Assembly: GCA_025360685.1 (NCBI GenBank)
Contig: JANYBR010000185.1
Location: forward strand, 1 to 25,570
Direction of reading: 5' to 3'
DNA from: Pseudomonadota bacterium
GTDB taxonomy: Bacteria > Pseudomonadota > Alphaproteobacteria > Micropepsales > Micropepsaceae
Length of the DNA: 25,570 bases
Under the pieces are notes generated by a model. The model did no database searches. It was not told where the DNA came from and was given only the letters and a program-made list of their open reading frames with translations. Position 1 is the first letter of the stretch. Each line of letters begins with the position of its first letter. This document shows positions 7,089-13,692 of this stretch, piece by piece. Position numbers and translations under genes: made by a program.

Positions 7089-7983
7089 CCAAAAACTCCT
7101 TGATCTCGTTGCGGCTCGCGCCGAGCGACAGCAAGGCGTCCTCAGCCTGCTCGCGCGTGAGTTTGACGCTGCCGTGCCAGGACGGAACGTTCTCCATATA
7201 GCTCACGCCTTTGCCCTTGACCGTATGCGCGATGATCACGGAGGGGCGGTTTTGCGTGGCACCGGCGCGGCGCAAGGTCGAGAGAATTTGCGGAATGTCA
7301 TGACCGTCGATTTCGGCGATCGCCCAATCGAAGGCGCGCCACTTCGCAGCCAGTGGCTCCAGCCGCATAATGAGATCGTTGCGGTTGTCGCTCTGCAGCT
7401 TGTTGTAGTCGATCAGGACGCACAGATTGTCGAGCTCGTGATGCGCCGCGCACATCGCCGCCTCCCACACTTCGCCTTCCTGCAATTCGCCGTCGCCGAG
7501 CAAGGTGTAGACCCGCGCGGCGCTGCGCTGCATCCTCAGGCCCATCGCCATGCCGAGCGCGACGGAGAGTCCCTGACCGAGCGAACCGGTGCTGGTTTCC
7601 ACCCAGGGCAGATCGAGCACATGCGGATGTCCCTGGAACGGACTGCCAAGCTTGCGCAACCTCAGCGCCGCCTTTGCATCGCAAAAACCGTAATGCGCAC
7701 CGACCGCATAGAGCGCAGGGGCGGCATGGCCCTTGGAAAGTACAAACCGGTCACGATGCGGATCGTCGATACCCGACGGCCAGAAGTTCAGTTCCGCTCC
7801 GAACAGGCACGCCAGAAGATCCGCGCAAGACATCGCGCCGCCGGGATGGCCGGAGCCCGCATGATAAATCGAGGCGATGGAATGTCGGCGCACGAACGCC
7901 GCAGCAAGCGCAAGCTGCTTTTCAAGATCCATCGCAGGCGACTGCGGAACCTCTTCGCTGATGGATCTCAAGGTCAATGTCAT
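7072..7983 (-). CDS. Transketolase, N-terminal (TPP diphosphate-binding) subunit
   Basis: The 303-residue product is the first half of transketolase. It shows SGHPGG near residue 44, SKGHAAPALYA near 83, the SLGQGLSVALGMA helix, and the thiamine diphosphate/Mg motif GDGELQEG with its downstream NLCVLIDYNKLQ (163-196). It forms an active enzyme with the C-terminal subunit whose gene overlaps its 3' end. It starts at ATG 7983, eight bases after the stop of the C-methyltransferase-like gene, so the two are in one transcript. A housekeeping transketolase would normally be one longer gene near glycolytic or Calvin-cycle genes. This split pair sits among sugar-modifying genes instead. Confidence 0.94.
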   Translation of the reverse strand: MTLTLRSISEEVPQSPAMDLEKQLALAAAFVRRHSIASIYHAGSGHPGGAMSCADLLACLFGAELNFWPSGIDDPHRDRFVLSKGHAAPALYAVGAHYGFCDAKAALRLRKLGSPFQGHPHVLDLPWVETSTGSLGQGLSVALGMAMGLRMQRSAARVYTLLGDGELQEGEVWEAAMCAAHHELDNLCVLIDYNKLQSDNRNDLIMRLEPLAAKWRAFDWAIAEIDGHDIPQILSTLRRAGATQNRPSVIIAHTVKGKGVSYMENVPSWHGSVKLTREQAEDALLSLGASRNEIKEFLDVDGG

Positions 7984-7991
7984 ATCGCGTC

Positions 7992-9164
7992 CTAGGCCGC
8001 GTCGCGCAGGCGGGCGCGGTAGATCAGGTCGGAATAGAGAATGATTTCAGCGTTCGGCGTCAGCTTACCGACTTCGGCGGCGATCTCGCTTGCGAAGTCG
8101 CGCGACATGATGATGACCACACCGGGTTTGGAATCGGCAAGACCTTCCGGACCCACGAGAGTGCAGCCATGGCGCTGGCTGACATGGGCCTGCAGATGCT
8201 TGTCGACCAACAGGGTCAACGTCGATGCGTCGAACTTTCCATAAGTCACGAGTGAGTCGAACAAACGTCCCGCTCCCCAAATCGCCATGCGTCGCGGCGC
8301 CAGACTTAGAAGTTCCGCGGCCACCGACGTGAGCGCCAACATGTTGCGCGCCCGGTTGGCGACATAGGACGCGATCAGCTCCCGGGCATATTCGACTTCC
8401 TGCAGATCGCTTCCCGCGGCCGCGGGTTTGCGGCCGTCCTTGCACGCGACATAGAAGAGGTTGCTGCGATCCTTGAAGTCGGGGTGTTCGATGATTGTAA
8501 AGCCCGTCGCTTCGAGCATGCGGGTGAGAGTGCGCTCGGAGAAATGATAGAGATGCTTGTCGATGAACCACTCTTCGACAATGTCGTCACTGGCGAGCAG
8601 GGCGGTATTCGGTGCGTCCAGGATCAGCAACCCGCCAGCCTTCAACACCCGATGATGATCGGCCAGAGTTCGCGCCGGATCTATCAGATGTTCAATGGTG
8701 TGGCAGGAGTGGACGATGTCGAATCGCCCAGTCTCGAGCGCGACATTCTCGATGCGCTCCTCGATCAATTGCGTTCGCGGCAGGCCGGCACAGGACGAAG
8801 CAACCCTTTCGTCCGGCTCGACGGCTGAAATATTCGCATGCGGTGCGGCGTCCAGAAGCGCACGAATGAAACTGCCGCGATTGGAGCCGACATCGAGAAC
8901 AGAGAAATCGCTCGTCAGGTCAACGTTCCGGCGCAATGCGTCCAGCGCAATCCTGGTGCGAAAGCCCTTTCCATAACGGACATTGCCCCAATCCGCTCCT
9001 CCGGACACCGCGGCTGGCAGACGTTCCATCCGATCGGCGCGGGGCAGACTCTGCAACAAGCCGCACGAGCCGCACACATGAACGGTGAGACCGCGGGTGG
9101 ATTTCTCCGGCTTATAGATCGGTTCGAGCGCGTCGCGGTTGCAGAGACTGCAGGTGTCGGTCAT
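7992..9164 (-). CDS. SAM-dependent C-methyltransferase-like protein with zinc-ribbon N-terminus
   Basis: From ATG 9164 the product has 390 residues. An N-terminal zinc-binding segment (CSLC ... CGSC) is followed by a class I methyltransferase core with motif I VLDVGSNRGSFI, SAVEPDE, and the HSCHTIEHLIDPARTL segment. A separate C-terminal domain follows (MAIWGAGRLFDSLV ... VVIIMSRDFASEI). This three-part layout is that of sugar C-methyltransferases of the TylC3/NovU type, which methylate keto-sugars. The family call is firm; the specific substrate is not. An in-frame ATG at 9194 would add ten residues before MTDTCSLCN. Neither start has a strong ribosome site, so I chose the one directly before the zinc ribbon. 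The gene lies 46 bases after the sulfotransferase stop. Confidence 0.87.
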   Translation of the reverse strand: MTDTCSLCNRDALEPIYKPEKSTRGLTVHVCGSCGLLQSLPRADRMERLPAAVSGGADWGNVRYGKGFRTRIALDALRRNVDLTSDFSVLDVGSNRGSFIRALLDAAPHANISAVEPDERVASSCAGLPRTQLIEERIENVALETGRFDIVHSCHTIEHLIDPARTLADHHRVLKAGGLLILDAPNTALLASDDIVEEWFIDKHLYHFSERTLTRMLEATGFTIIEHPDFKDRSNLFYVACKDGRKPAAAGSDLQEVEYARELIASYVANRARNMLALTSVAAELLSLAPRRMAIWGAGRLFDSLVTYGKFDASTLTLLVDKHLQAHVSQRHGCTLVGPEGLADSKPGVVIIMSRDFASEIAAEVGKLTPNAEIILYSDLIYRARLRDAA

Positions 9165-9210
9165 GTGATGGCCCGGGAATAATCCGGTAACCATCTTTGG
9201 CCATGCCGCG

Positions 9211-10041
9211 TTAATAATTCACTACGTATTCAAGCCTTTCCGCATATCCCAGGCGCTGCATCATCACGCCCGAGATCGCGTCGAAACGCTCTCTTTCGCG
9301 CCCGTCGAGCAGGCGATCTTCCGGCTTGTTTACGTTATATGGTTTGACGAATGCCGAGAACTTTTCATCGCGGTATGGAAGGTTAAGGAAATCATAAAGC
9401 AGTTTTACATCGACACGCGAGTGGCGCAGGTCTTCCAGGCGGACAAAGTGATGCCGGTCGCGCGAAAGTGCCGACAATGACTCGACGATCACGCGATTGA
9501 TCTCTACCCAGTGCCAGCAGATGCGCTCGAACTGCGAGTAGGAGTGAAAGGCACGGGCAGAAGAGTCGCTTCGCCGTGGCACCGGCCACCAATATTTCTT
9601 TTCGGGCGGCGGCGCCGGCGTGTGCGAAGGATCGTCATAATGTGCCTGCAGGATGCGCGTCGAGCGATCATCATAGCATTCGTCGCCCAGCTTGCGGAAA
9701 TAGGAGCCAGCCACCTTACGGCCGTCGCGCACCAGATGGACGAACTTGGCTTGCGGCAGAAGTTCTGCAAGTTCCGGAATCAACCAGGACAGTTTGTTGG
9801 AGCTGTCGCCCCAATGCGAGGCGGCGCTGTAACCGATCGCGGCGGCGTGCGTTTCAGCCAGTATTTCCTGGGCTTTCTTGGTATCGACGAGGTTCAGGTA
9901 GCGCCGCACGCCGAGTGGCTGGGTGATCTGCACCATGTATTCGTGCTGCATGTCGGCATCCGCCGACAAAGCCTTGTGCAGCATCGCTGTTCCGGAACGG
10001 CCGCTGGACACGATGAAGAAAGGCGCGGTGGCGTCGCTCAA
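9211..10041 (-). CDS. PAPS-dependent sulfotransferase family protein
   Basis: The 276-residue product carries the 5'-phosphosulfate-binding loop SSGRSGT (residues 12-18) at its very N-terminus and a 3'-phosphate-binding segment HLVRDGRKVAGSYF around residue 100. It would move sulfate from PAPS to a hydroxyl or amine of a carbohydrate or other acceptor. No membrane segment is seen, so a cytoplasmic location is likely. The start must be TTG 10041, because no other start codon precedes the sulfate-binding loop; it overlaps the TGA of the upstream methyltransferase (TTGA). Its place between two methyltransferases in a glycan operon suggests that it decorates the same sugar or its nucleotide-linked precursor (inference). 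No PAPS-synthesis genes are in the window. Confidence 0.87.
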   Translation of the reverse strand: MSDATAPFFIVSSGRSGTAMLHKALSADADMQHEYMVQITQPLGVRRYLNLVDTKKAQEILAETHAAAIGYSAASHWGDSSNKLSWLIPELAELLPQAKFVHLVRDGRKVAGSYFRKLGDECYDDRSTRILQAHYDDPSHTPAPPPEKKYWWPVPRRSDSSARAFHSYSQFERICWHWVEINRVIVESLSALSRDRHHFVRLEDLRHSRVDVKLLYDFLNLPYRDEKFSAFVKPYNVNKPEDRLLDGRERERFDAISGVMMQRLGYAERLEYVVNY

Positions 10042-10967
10042 GGCTTGACCGCGATGACCACGGCCTCCCGCCCGATCCCGGTTTCGGCCAAGGCGCGGTA
10101 GAACGCTTTGCGGGTCTCCTTCAGACCGGCCGTTTCCAGCGCCAGGTCGAATTTCTTTCGCTTGTTGTGGCTGGCGCGGCCGAGCGCCGGATCGACAGTG
10201 TAGTTGTCGCCCATGAGCAAGAACGCTTCCATCGGAAAACTCGTGGTCTTTTCGGCGACCTCGAACTTGAGACGCTCAAGCAGGTTGGAGAGGGTTGCGA
10301 AATCGAAATAGTTCAGATGGTGCGGCGGTGCGATCCACCATTCGCCGGTGCCGCCGGCCGCCGCCGCCGCGACCTGGAAAGGCGAGAAATCGTTGGGAAC
10401 ATTGACGCAAATCACTCCGCCAGGTTCGAGCAAAGCGCCCGCCTGCAACAGTATCGTGATCGGGTCGGGAACATGTTCCAACACATTGTTCAGGTTGATC
10501 GCGTCGAAGAGGCCGAGGGCTGGCGTGGCTTCGGCGCCGAAGAATCCCTCGATCACTTCGACGCCCAGCGAGCGCGCATGGGCGGCAGCCTGACGAGAGG
10601 GCTCAATACCCATCACGCGCCAGCCGCGCGCCTTGGCTGTCGTGAGAAAGAATCCCGGTCCGGAGCCGATGTCGAGCAGGCGGCGGCGTGTTGGCCCCAG
10701 CAGCCGCTCCAGGCTTTCGAGGCGGTCGGTCTGCGCAAGTTCGGCCCATTGCTGGTCTTCACCGGCATGGGCAAGGAAAGTCGGCTTTTCATCGGTGTAA
10801 TAGGTTTCGCGATATGCGCGTTCGAGCTCGCGCGGCTCTGGCAGCGGCACGACATGACGAAAGCCGCACATTGCGCAATGGATGACGTCATAGCCTTTGA
10901 CGCGGGCAACGCACGGTCCCTCATGCGCCTGCCAGGAGATGTGAATTTCCGCACTCGCGACGGCCAT
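10038..10967 (-). CDS. SAM-dependent methyltransferase (class I) with CxxC N-terminus
   Basis: The 309-residue product has a short N-terminal segment with HCAMCGF, half of a zinc ribbon, followed by a class I methyltransferase core: motif I LLDIGSGPGFFL (about residue 95), MGIEPSR, LNNVLEHVPDP, and LEPGGVICVNVPND. This type is common in polysaccharide and glycan clusters and methylates O, N or C positions; the target is not readable. It is the first gene of the eight-gene - strand operon. ATG 10967 has a G-rich ribosome site six bases upstream on the - strand. A 68-base divergent region with two CtrA-like boxes separates it from the NeuB-type gene, so both operons may be co-regulated. Confidence 0.88.
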   Translation of the reverse strand: MAVASAEIHISWQAHEGPCVARVKGYDVIHCAMCGFRHVVPLPEPRELERAYRETYYTDEKPTFLAHAGEDQQWAELAQTDRLESLERLLGPTRRRLLDIGSGPGFFLTTAKARGWRVMGIEPSRQAAAHARSLGVEVIEGFFGAEATPALGLFDAINLNNVLEHVPDPITILLQAGALLEPGGVICVNVPNDFSPFQVAAAAAGGTGEWWIAPPHHLNYFDFATLSNLLERLKFEVAEKTTSFPMEAFLLMGDNYTVDPALGRASHNKRKKFDLALETAGLKETRKAFYRALAETGIGREAVVIAVKP

Positions 10968-10979
10968 AACTGCCCCCCG

Positions 10980-10994
10980 TTAACGCACTTTTAG
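10980..10994. promoter_or_regulatory. CtrA-like box 1 in the divergent promoter region
   Basis: TTAA-N7-TTAG matches seven of eight fixed positions of the CtrA consensus TTAA-N7-TTAA. It lies between the divergent methyltransferase operon and the neuB-like gene. TTAA is rare in this GC-rich sequence, which raises the significance. Binding is inferred from the consensus only. Confidence 0.45.
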
Positions 10995-11004
10995 CCATGC
11001 CGGA

Positions 11005-11019
11005 TTTAGAAACGGTTAA
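11005..11019. promoter_or_regulatory. CtrA-like box 2 in the divergent promoter region
   Basis: TTTA-N7-TTAA, again seven of eight consensus positions, starts 25 bases after box 1 and ends 16 bases before the neuB-like ATG. The pair would let CtrA control both divergent operons, but the second box could also repress by overlapping the transcription start. Confidence 0.38.
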
Positions 11020-11035
11020 GAACAAGGAACGACGC

Positions 11036-11905
11036 ATGACCTGCGCGCCGATTTTCATCGCCGAAGCTTCCAGCAATCATGATCGAGACTTGGGCCGTGC
11101 GCTCGCCTTCGTCGATGCCGCCGCCGACGCGGGATGCGACGCGGTGAAGTTTCAGCTATTCAAGATCGACCGGATGTTCGCGCCTGAAATCTTGTCTCGC
11201 AGCCCCAAGCACCGCGCGCGCGCGCAATGGGAATTGCCCCGTGCCCATCTGGGTCCGCTCGCCGATCGCTGCGCCCAGCGCGGCATCCAGTTTTCCTGTA
11301 CGCCGTTCTATCTCGAAGCAGTCATCGAGCTCTTGCCTTATGTCGACTTTTACAAGATTGCGTCCTACGAACTCCTGGTGACGCCGCTGCTGGAAGCCTG
11401 CGCTGCCTCACACAAGCCAATCGTGCTTTCGACCGGCATGGCGACACTGGAAGAAATCAAGACCGCGGCGCTAACGTTGCAACGCGCTGGTGCCGCGGAT
11501 CTGACGTTGCTTCATTGCGTGTCTGCCTACCCGACTCCTGCGGAAGAGGCCAATCTTTCCGCCATCGCCGCGATTCGCGACGCCACCGGCTGCAAGGTCG
11601 GCTGGTCGGATCACACGCGCCGCCCCGCCGTAATCGAACGGGCCGTGCATCGCTGGGGTGCGGCCGCGGTCGAATTCCATCTCGACCTCGATGGTAGGGG
11701 CGCGGAATACGCAACCGGCCATTGCTGGCTGCCAGAGGAAATAGCGCCTGTGATCGCGCGCATTCGCGAATCGCTCGTCGCCGATGGAACCGGATTCAAG
11801 GGTCCGCAACCATCCGAACTCGACGACCGGGAATGGCGCGCCGATCCGTCGGACGGCATGCGCCCGCTGCTTCACATGCGAAAGGTGTGGGAGCCCGCCG
11901 CTTGA
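11036..11905 (+). CDS. NeuB-family nonulosonate synthase lacking a SAF domain
   Basis: The 289-residue product is a TIM-barrel enzyme of the sialic/pseudaminic/legionaminic acid synthase family, which condenses phosphoenolpyruvate with a hexosamine-type sugar. Family marks are FIAEASSNHDRDLG at the N-terminus, AGCDAVKFQLFK, FYKIASYEL, LSTGMATLEEI, LLHCVSAYPTPAEEANLSAI and VGWSDHT. The usual family length is about 340-350 residues with a C-terminal antifreeze-like (SAF) domain that caps the active site; here the protein stops after the barrel. ATG 11036 is chosen because AAGGA at 11024-11028 is ideally spaced; an in-frame ATG at 10997 has no ribosome site and overlaps box 2. The stop overlaps the TTG start of the SpsF-SpsG fusion. 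The exact sugar made cannot be read from sequence. Confidence 0.87.
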   Translation: MTCAPIFIAEASSNHDRDLGRALAFVDAAADAGCDAVKFQLFKIDRMFAPEILSRSPKHRARAQWELPRAHLGPLADRCAQRGIQFSCTPFYLEAVIELLPYVDFYKIASYELLVTPLLEACAASHKPIVLSTGMATLEEIKTAALTLQRAGAADLTLLHCVSAYPTPAEEANLSAIAAIRDATGCKVGWSDHTRRPAVIERAVHRWGAAAVEFHLDLDGRGAEYATGHCWLPEEIAPVIARIRESLVADGTGFKGPQPSELDDREWRADPSDGMRPLLHMRKVWEPAA

Positions 11906-13692
11906 GCAGGCCGGCCACAGACTTTCCGCATGTCGTTGCCATCGTCCAGGCACGCATGGGATCGACCCGCCTGCCGGGCAAAGTGCTGCGCCCGATCGCC
12001 GGTCAACCCTTGCTCTGGCATGTCGTGCATCGCCTGCGGAAATCGAAACTGATCGAAGATGTGGTGGTCGCCACCACGACCAATCCGTTGGATGATGCCA
12101 TCGTCGAGTACGGCCGCAAGCAGAACGTCACCGTTATCCGCGGTCCGGAAACCGACGTACTGGCGCGCTTTGCTCTTGCGGCCGAAGCGACGGACGCCGA
12201 TCTCATCGTGCGCGTGTCTTCCGATGCTCCGTTTATCGATCCTGGCTTTATCGATCATCTTGTTTCTTCCTTGATCGCGCAGCAGGGCGACTATGTGCTG
12301 ATGGCAGAGGGCGCGCCGACGGCGCACGAAGGTGTCGATCCTTTCTCCCGCCGCGCACTCGACAAGCTGATGATGGACGCACATGACGATCCCGTCGCGC
12401 GCGAGCACGTCACCGGCTATTTCAAGCTTCATCCCGATTTTGTCACCGTTGTCCGCGCCCCCGCCTATCCACCATTGGCGCGCAAGGGTGGACGGCTCAC
12501 CATCGACACGCCCGACGACCTCGCCTTCGTTGAGGCGGTACATGTGCGGCTCGCAGCCAAAGCGGGCGAAGCGTCGCTGAGCGATCTGCTGCTGCTGCTG
12601 GAGCGTGAACCCTCGCTGCGCAACATCAATGCGCATGTGAAGCAAAAGGAAATCGCCATGCCGGGCGGCCTGGCGCTGATCCGTTGCGATGGTGGCGGCA
12701 AGTTTGGATATGGGCATGTCAAGCGCATGGTGGCTTTGGCGCGCGCGCTGCGCGATCGCGAGGGCATCGGCGCAATCTTTGCCGTCAATGGCACGGAGGA
12801 TGCCTGTGAGCCCGCCCGACGTGCCGGGTTCGAGGCGCGCCTCCTCGATGGATCGCTGGATGAGCTTGTCGAACACCTCAAGCCCGATCTGCTTCTTCTG
12901 GACGGGCGCGAAGGGCCGACACGCTACGAACTCTCCAAGCTCTCGCGGGAAGTTGGCCTGACTGCGGTCGTCGACGACGCCTCGGAACGCAGGCTGGCGG
13001 CAGATGTCGCGTACTATCCGCCGGTGCCGCAGGCGCTCGCGCTCGACTGGTCAAGCTCGCGATGCGAACCGCGGATCGGATGGGAGTGGTCATTGCTGGG
13101 ACTGAGCACGGCGCCAAGCACGGCGCGTGTTGCGTCAGGGCGACCCACGCTGCTGGTCACGATGGGCGGCAGCGATCCGTTCGATCTCACGCTGCGCTGT
13201 GCGCGGGCATTGACCATGCTCGATCCGGTGTTCCGGGCCCGCTTTGTGATCGGCCCAGGAATGGCAAATCGTGGACTCGTCGCCAAACAGATCGTTACGC
13301 TCAGCGAGAATTTCGAGACTGTGGAAGGCGCCGACGATCTGGCGACCGAATTTACCCGAGCCGATCTGGCGCTCGCAGCGTTTGGCGTGACCGCCTTCGA
13401 GCTCGCTGCCTTCGGCGTGCCGGCTCTCTATCTCTGTCTCAACGAAGATCACGCGCAGTCGGCGTCCGCTTTCGAACAGGCCGGTATCGGGCTGTCGCTC
13501 GGCACTGCGAGTCTGATCTCCGACGAGATCATTGCCGAGAACGTACGCCAGTTGCTGGGCGACGCATCCAGGCGCCGCGCGATGCATGCGGCCGGCTTGA
13601 TGACGGTTGATGGCGATGGCCCTGCAAAGGTTGCCGCCGATCTGGTGAAGTTTCTGGCCGAACGGCGCGCCCGGGTTAGAGCGGCGTTGTAA
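11902..13692 (+). CDS. SpsF-SpsG fusion: CMP-sugar transferase plus PseG-like hydrolase
   Basis: The 596-residue product joins two enzymes that are usually separate. Residues 1 to about 250 are an SpsF/NeuA-type nucleotidyltransferase with the signature VQARMGSTRLPGKVL, expected to activate a nonulosonate with CMP. Residues 253-596 are an SpsG/PseG-type domain (RCDGGGKFGYGHVKR, LLLDGRE, LLVTMGGSDPF, AFGVTAFELAAFGVPALYLCL), which in PseG removes UDP from a diacetamido sugar before the NeuB step. TTG 11902 is the start: it overlaps the neuB TGA (TTGA), has GGGAG upstream at 11890-11894, and the next ATG (11956) would cut the signature motif. An internal ATG at 12658 with its own AAAGGA site may also yield free SpsG. 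The 3' end overlaps the convergent FlmG-like gene by 17 bases. Confidence 0.9.
   Translation: MSRPATDFPHVVAIVQARMGSTRLPGKVLRPIAGQPLLWHVVHRLRKSKLIEDVVVATTTNPLDDAIVEYGRKQNVTVIRGPETDVLARFALAAEATDADLIVRVSSDAPFIDPGFIDHLVSSLIAQQGDYVLMAEGAPTAHEGVDPFSRRALDKLMMDAHDDPVAREHVTGYFKLHPDFVTVVRAPAYPPLARKGGRLTIDTPDDLAFVEAVHVRLAAKAGEASLSDLLLLLEREPSLRNINAHVKQKEIAMPGGLALIRCDGGGKFGYGHVKRMVALARALRDREGIGAIFAVNGTEDACEPARRAGFEARLLDGSLDELVEHLKPDLLLLDGREGPTRYELSKLSREVGLTAVVDDASERRLAADVAYYPPVPQALALDWSSSRCEPRIGWEWSLLGLSTAPSTARVASGRPTLLVTMGGSDPFDLTLRCARALTMLDPVFRARFVIGPGMANRGLVAKQIVTLSENFETVEGADDLATEFTRADLALAAFGVTAFELAAFGVPALYLCLNEDHAQSASAFEQAGIGLSLGTASLISDEIIAENVRQLLGDASRRRAMHAAGLMTVDGDGPAKVAADLVKFLAERRARVRAAL
12645..12660 (+). 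promoter_or_regulatory. Internal ribosome site and start for the SpsG half
   Basis: AAAGGA at 12645-12650 stands seven bases before an in-frame ATG (12658) exactly at the domain boundary between SpsF and SpsG. It would allow internal initiation of a separate 344-residue SpsG in addition to the fusion, or it may be a relic of two formerly separate overlapping genes. Confidence 0.45.

Noticed and set aside
11722..11901. N-terminal extension of the SpsF-SpsG frame into neuB
   Set aside because: It only reads neuB in another frame; TTG 11902 with its ribosome site and TTGA overlap fits the start of the SpsF domain.
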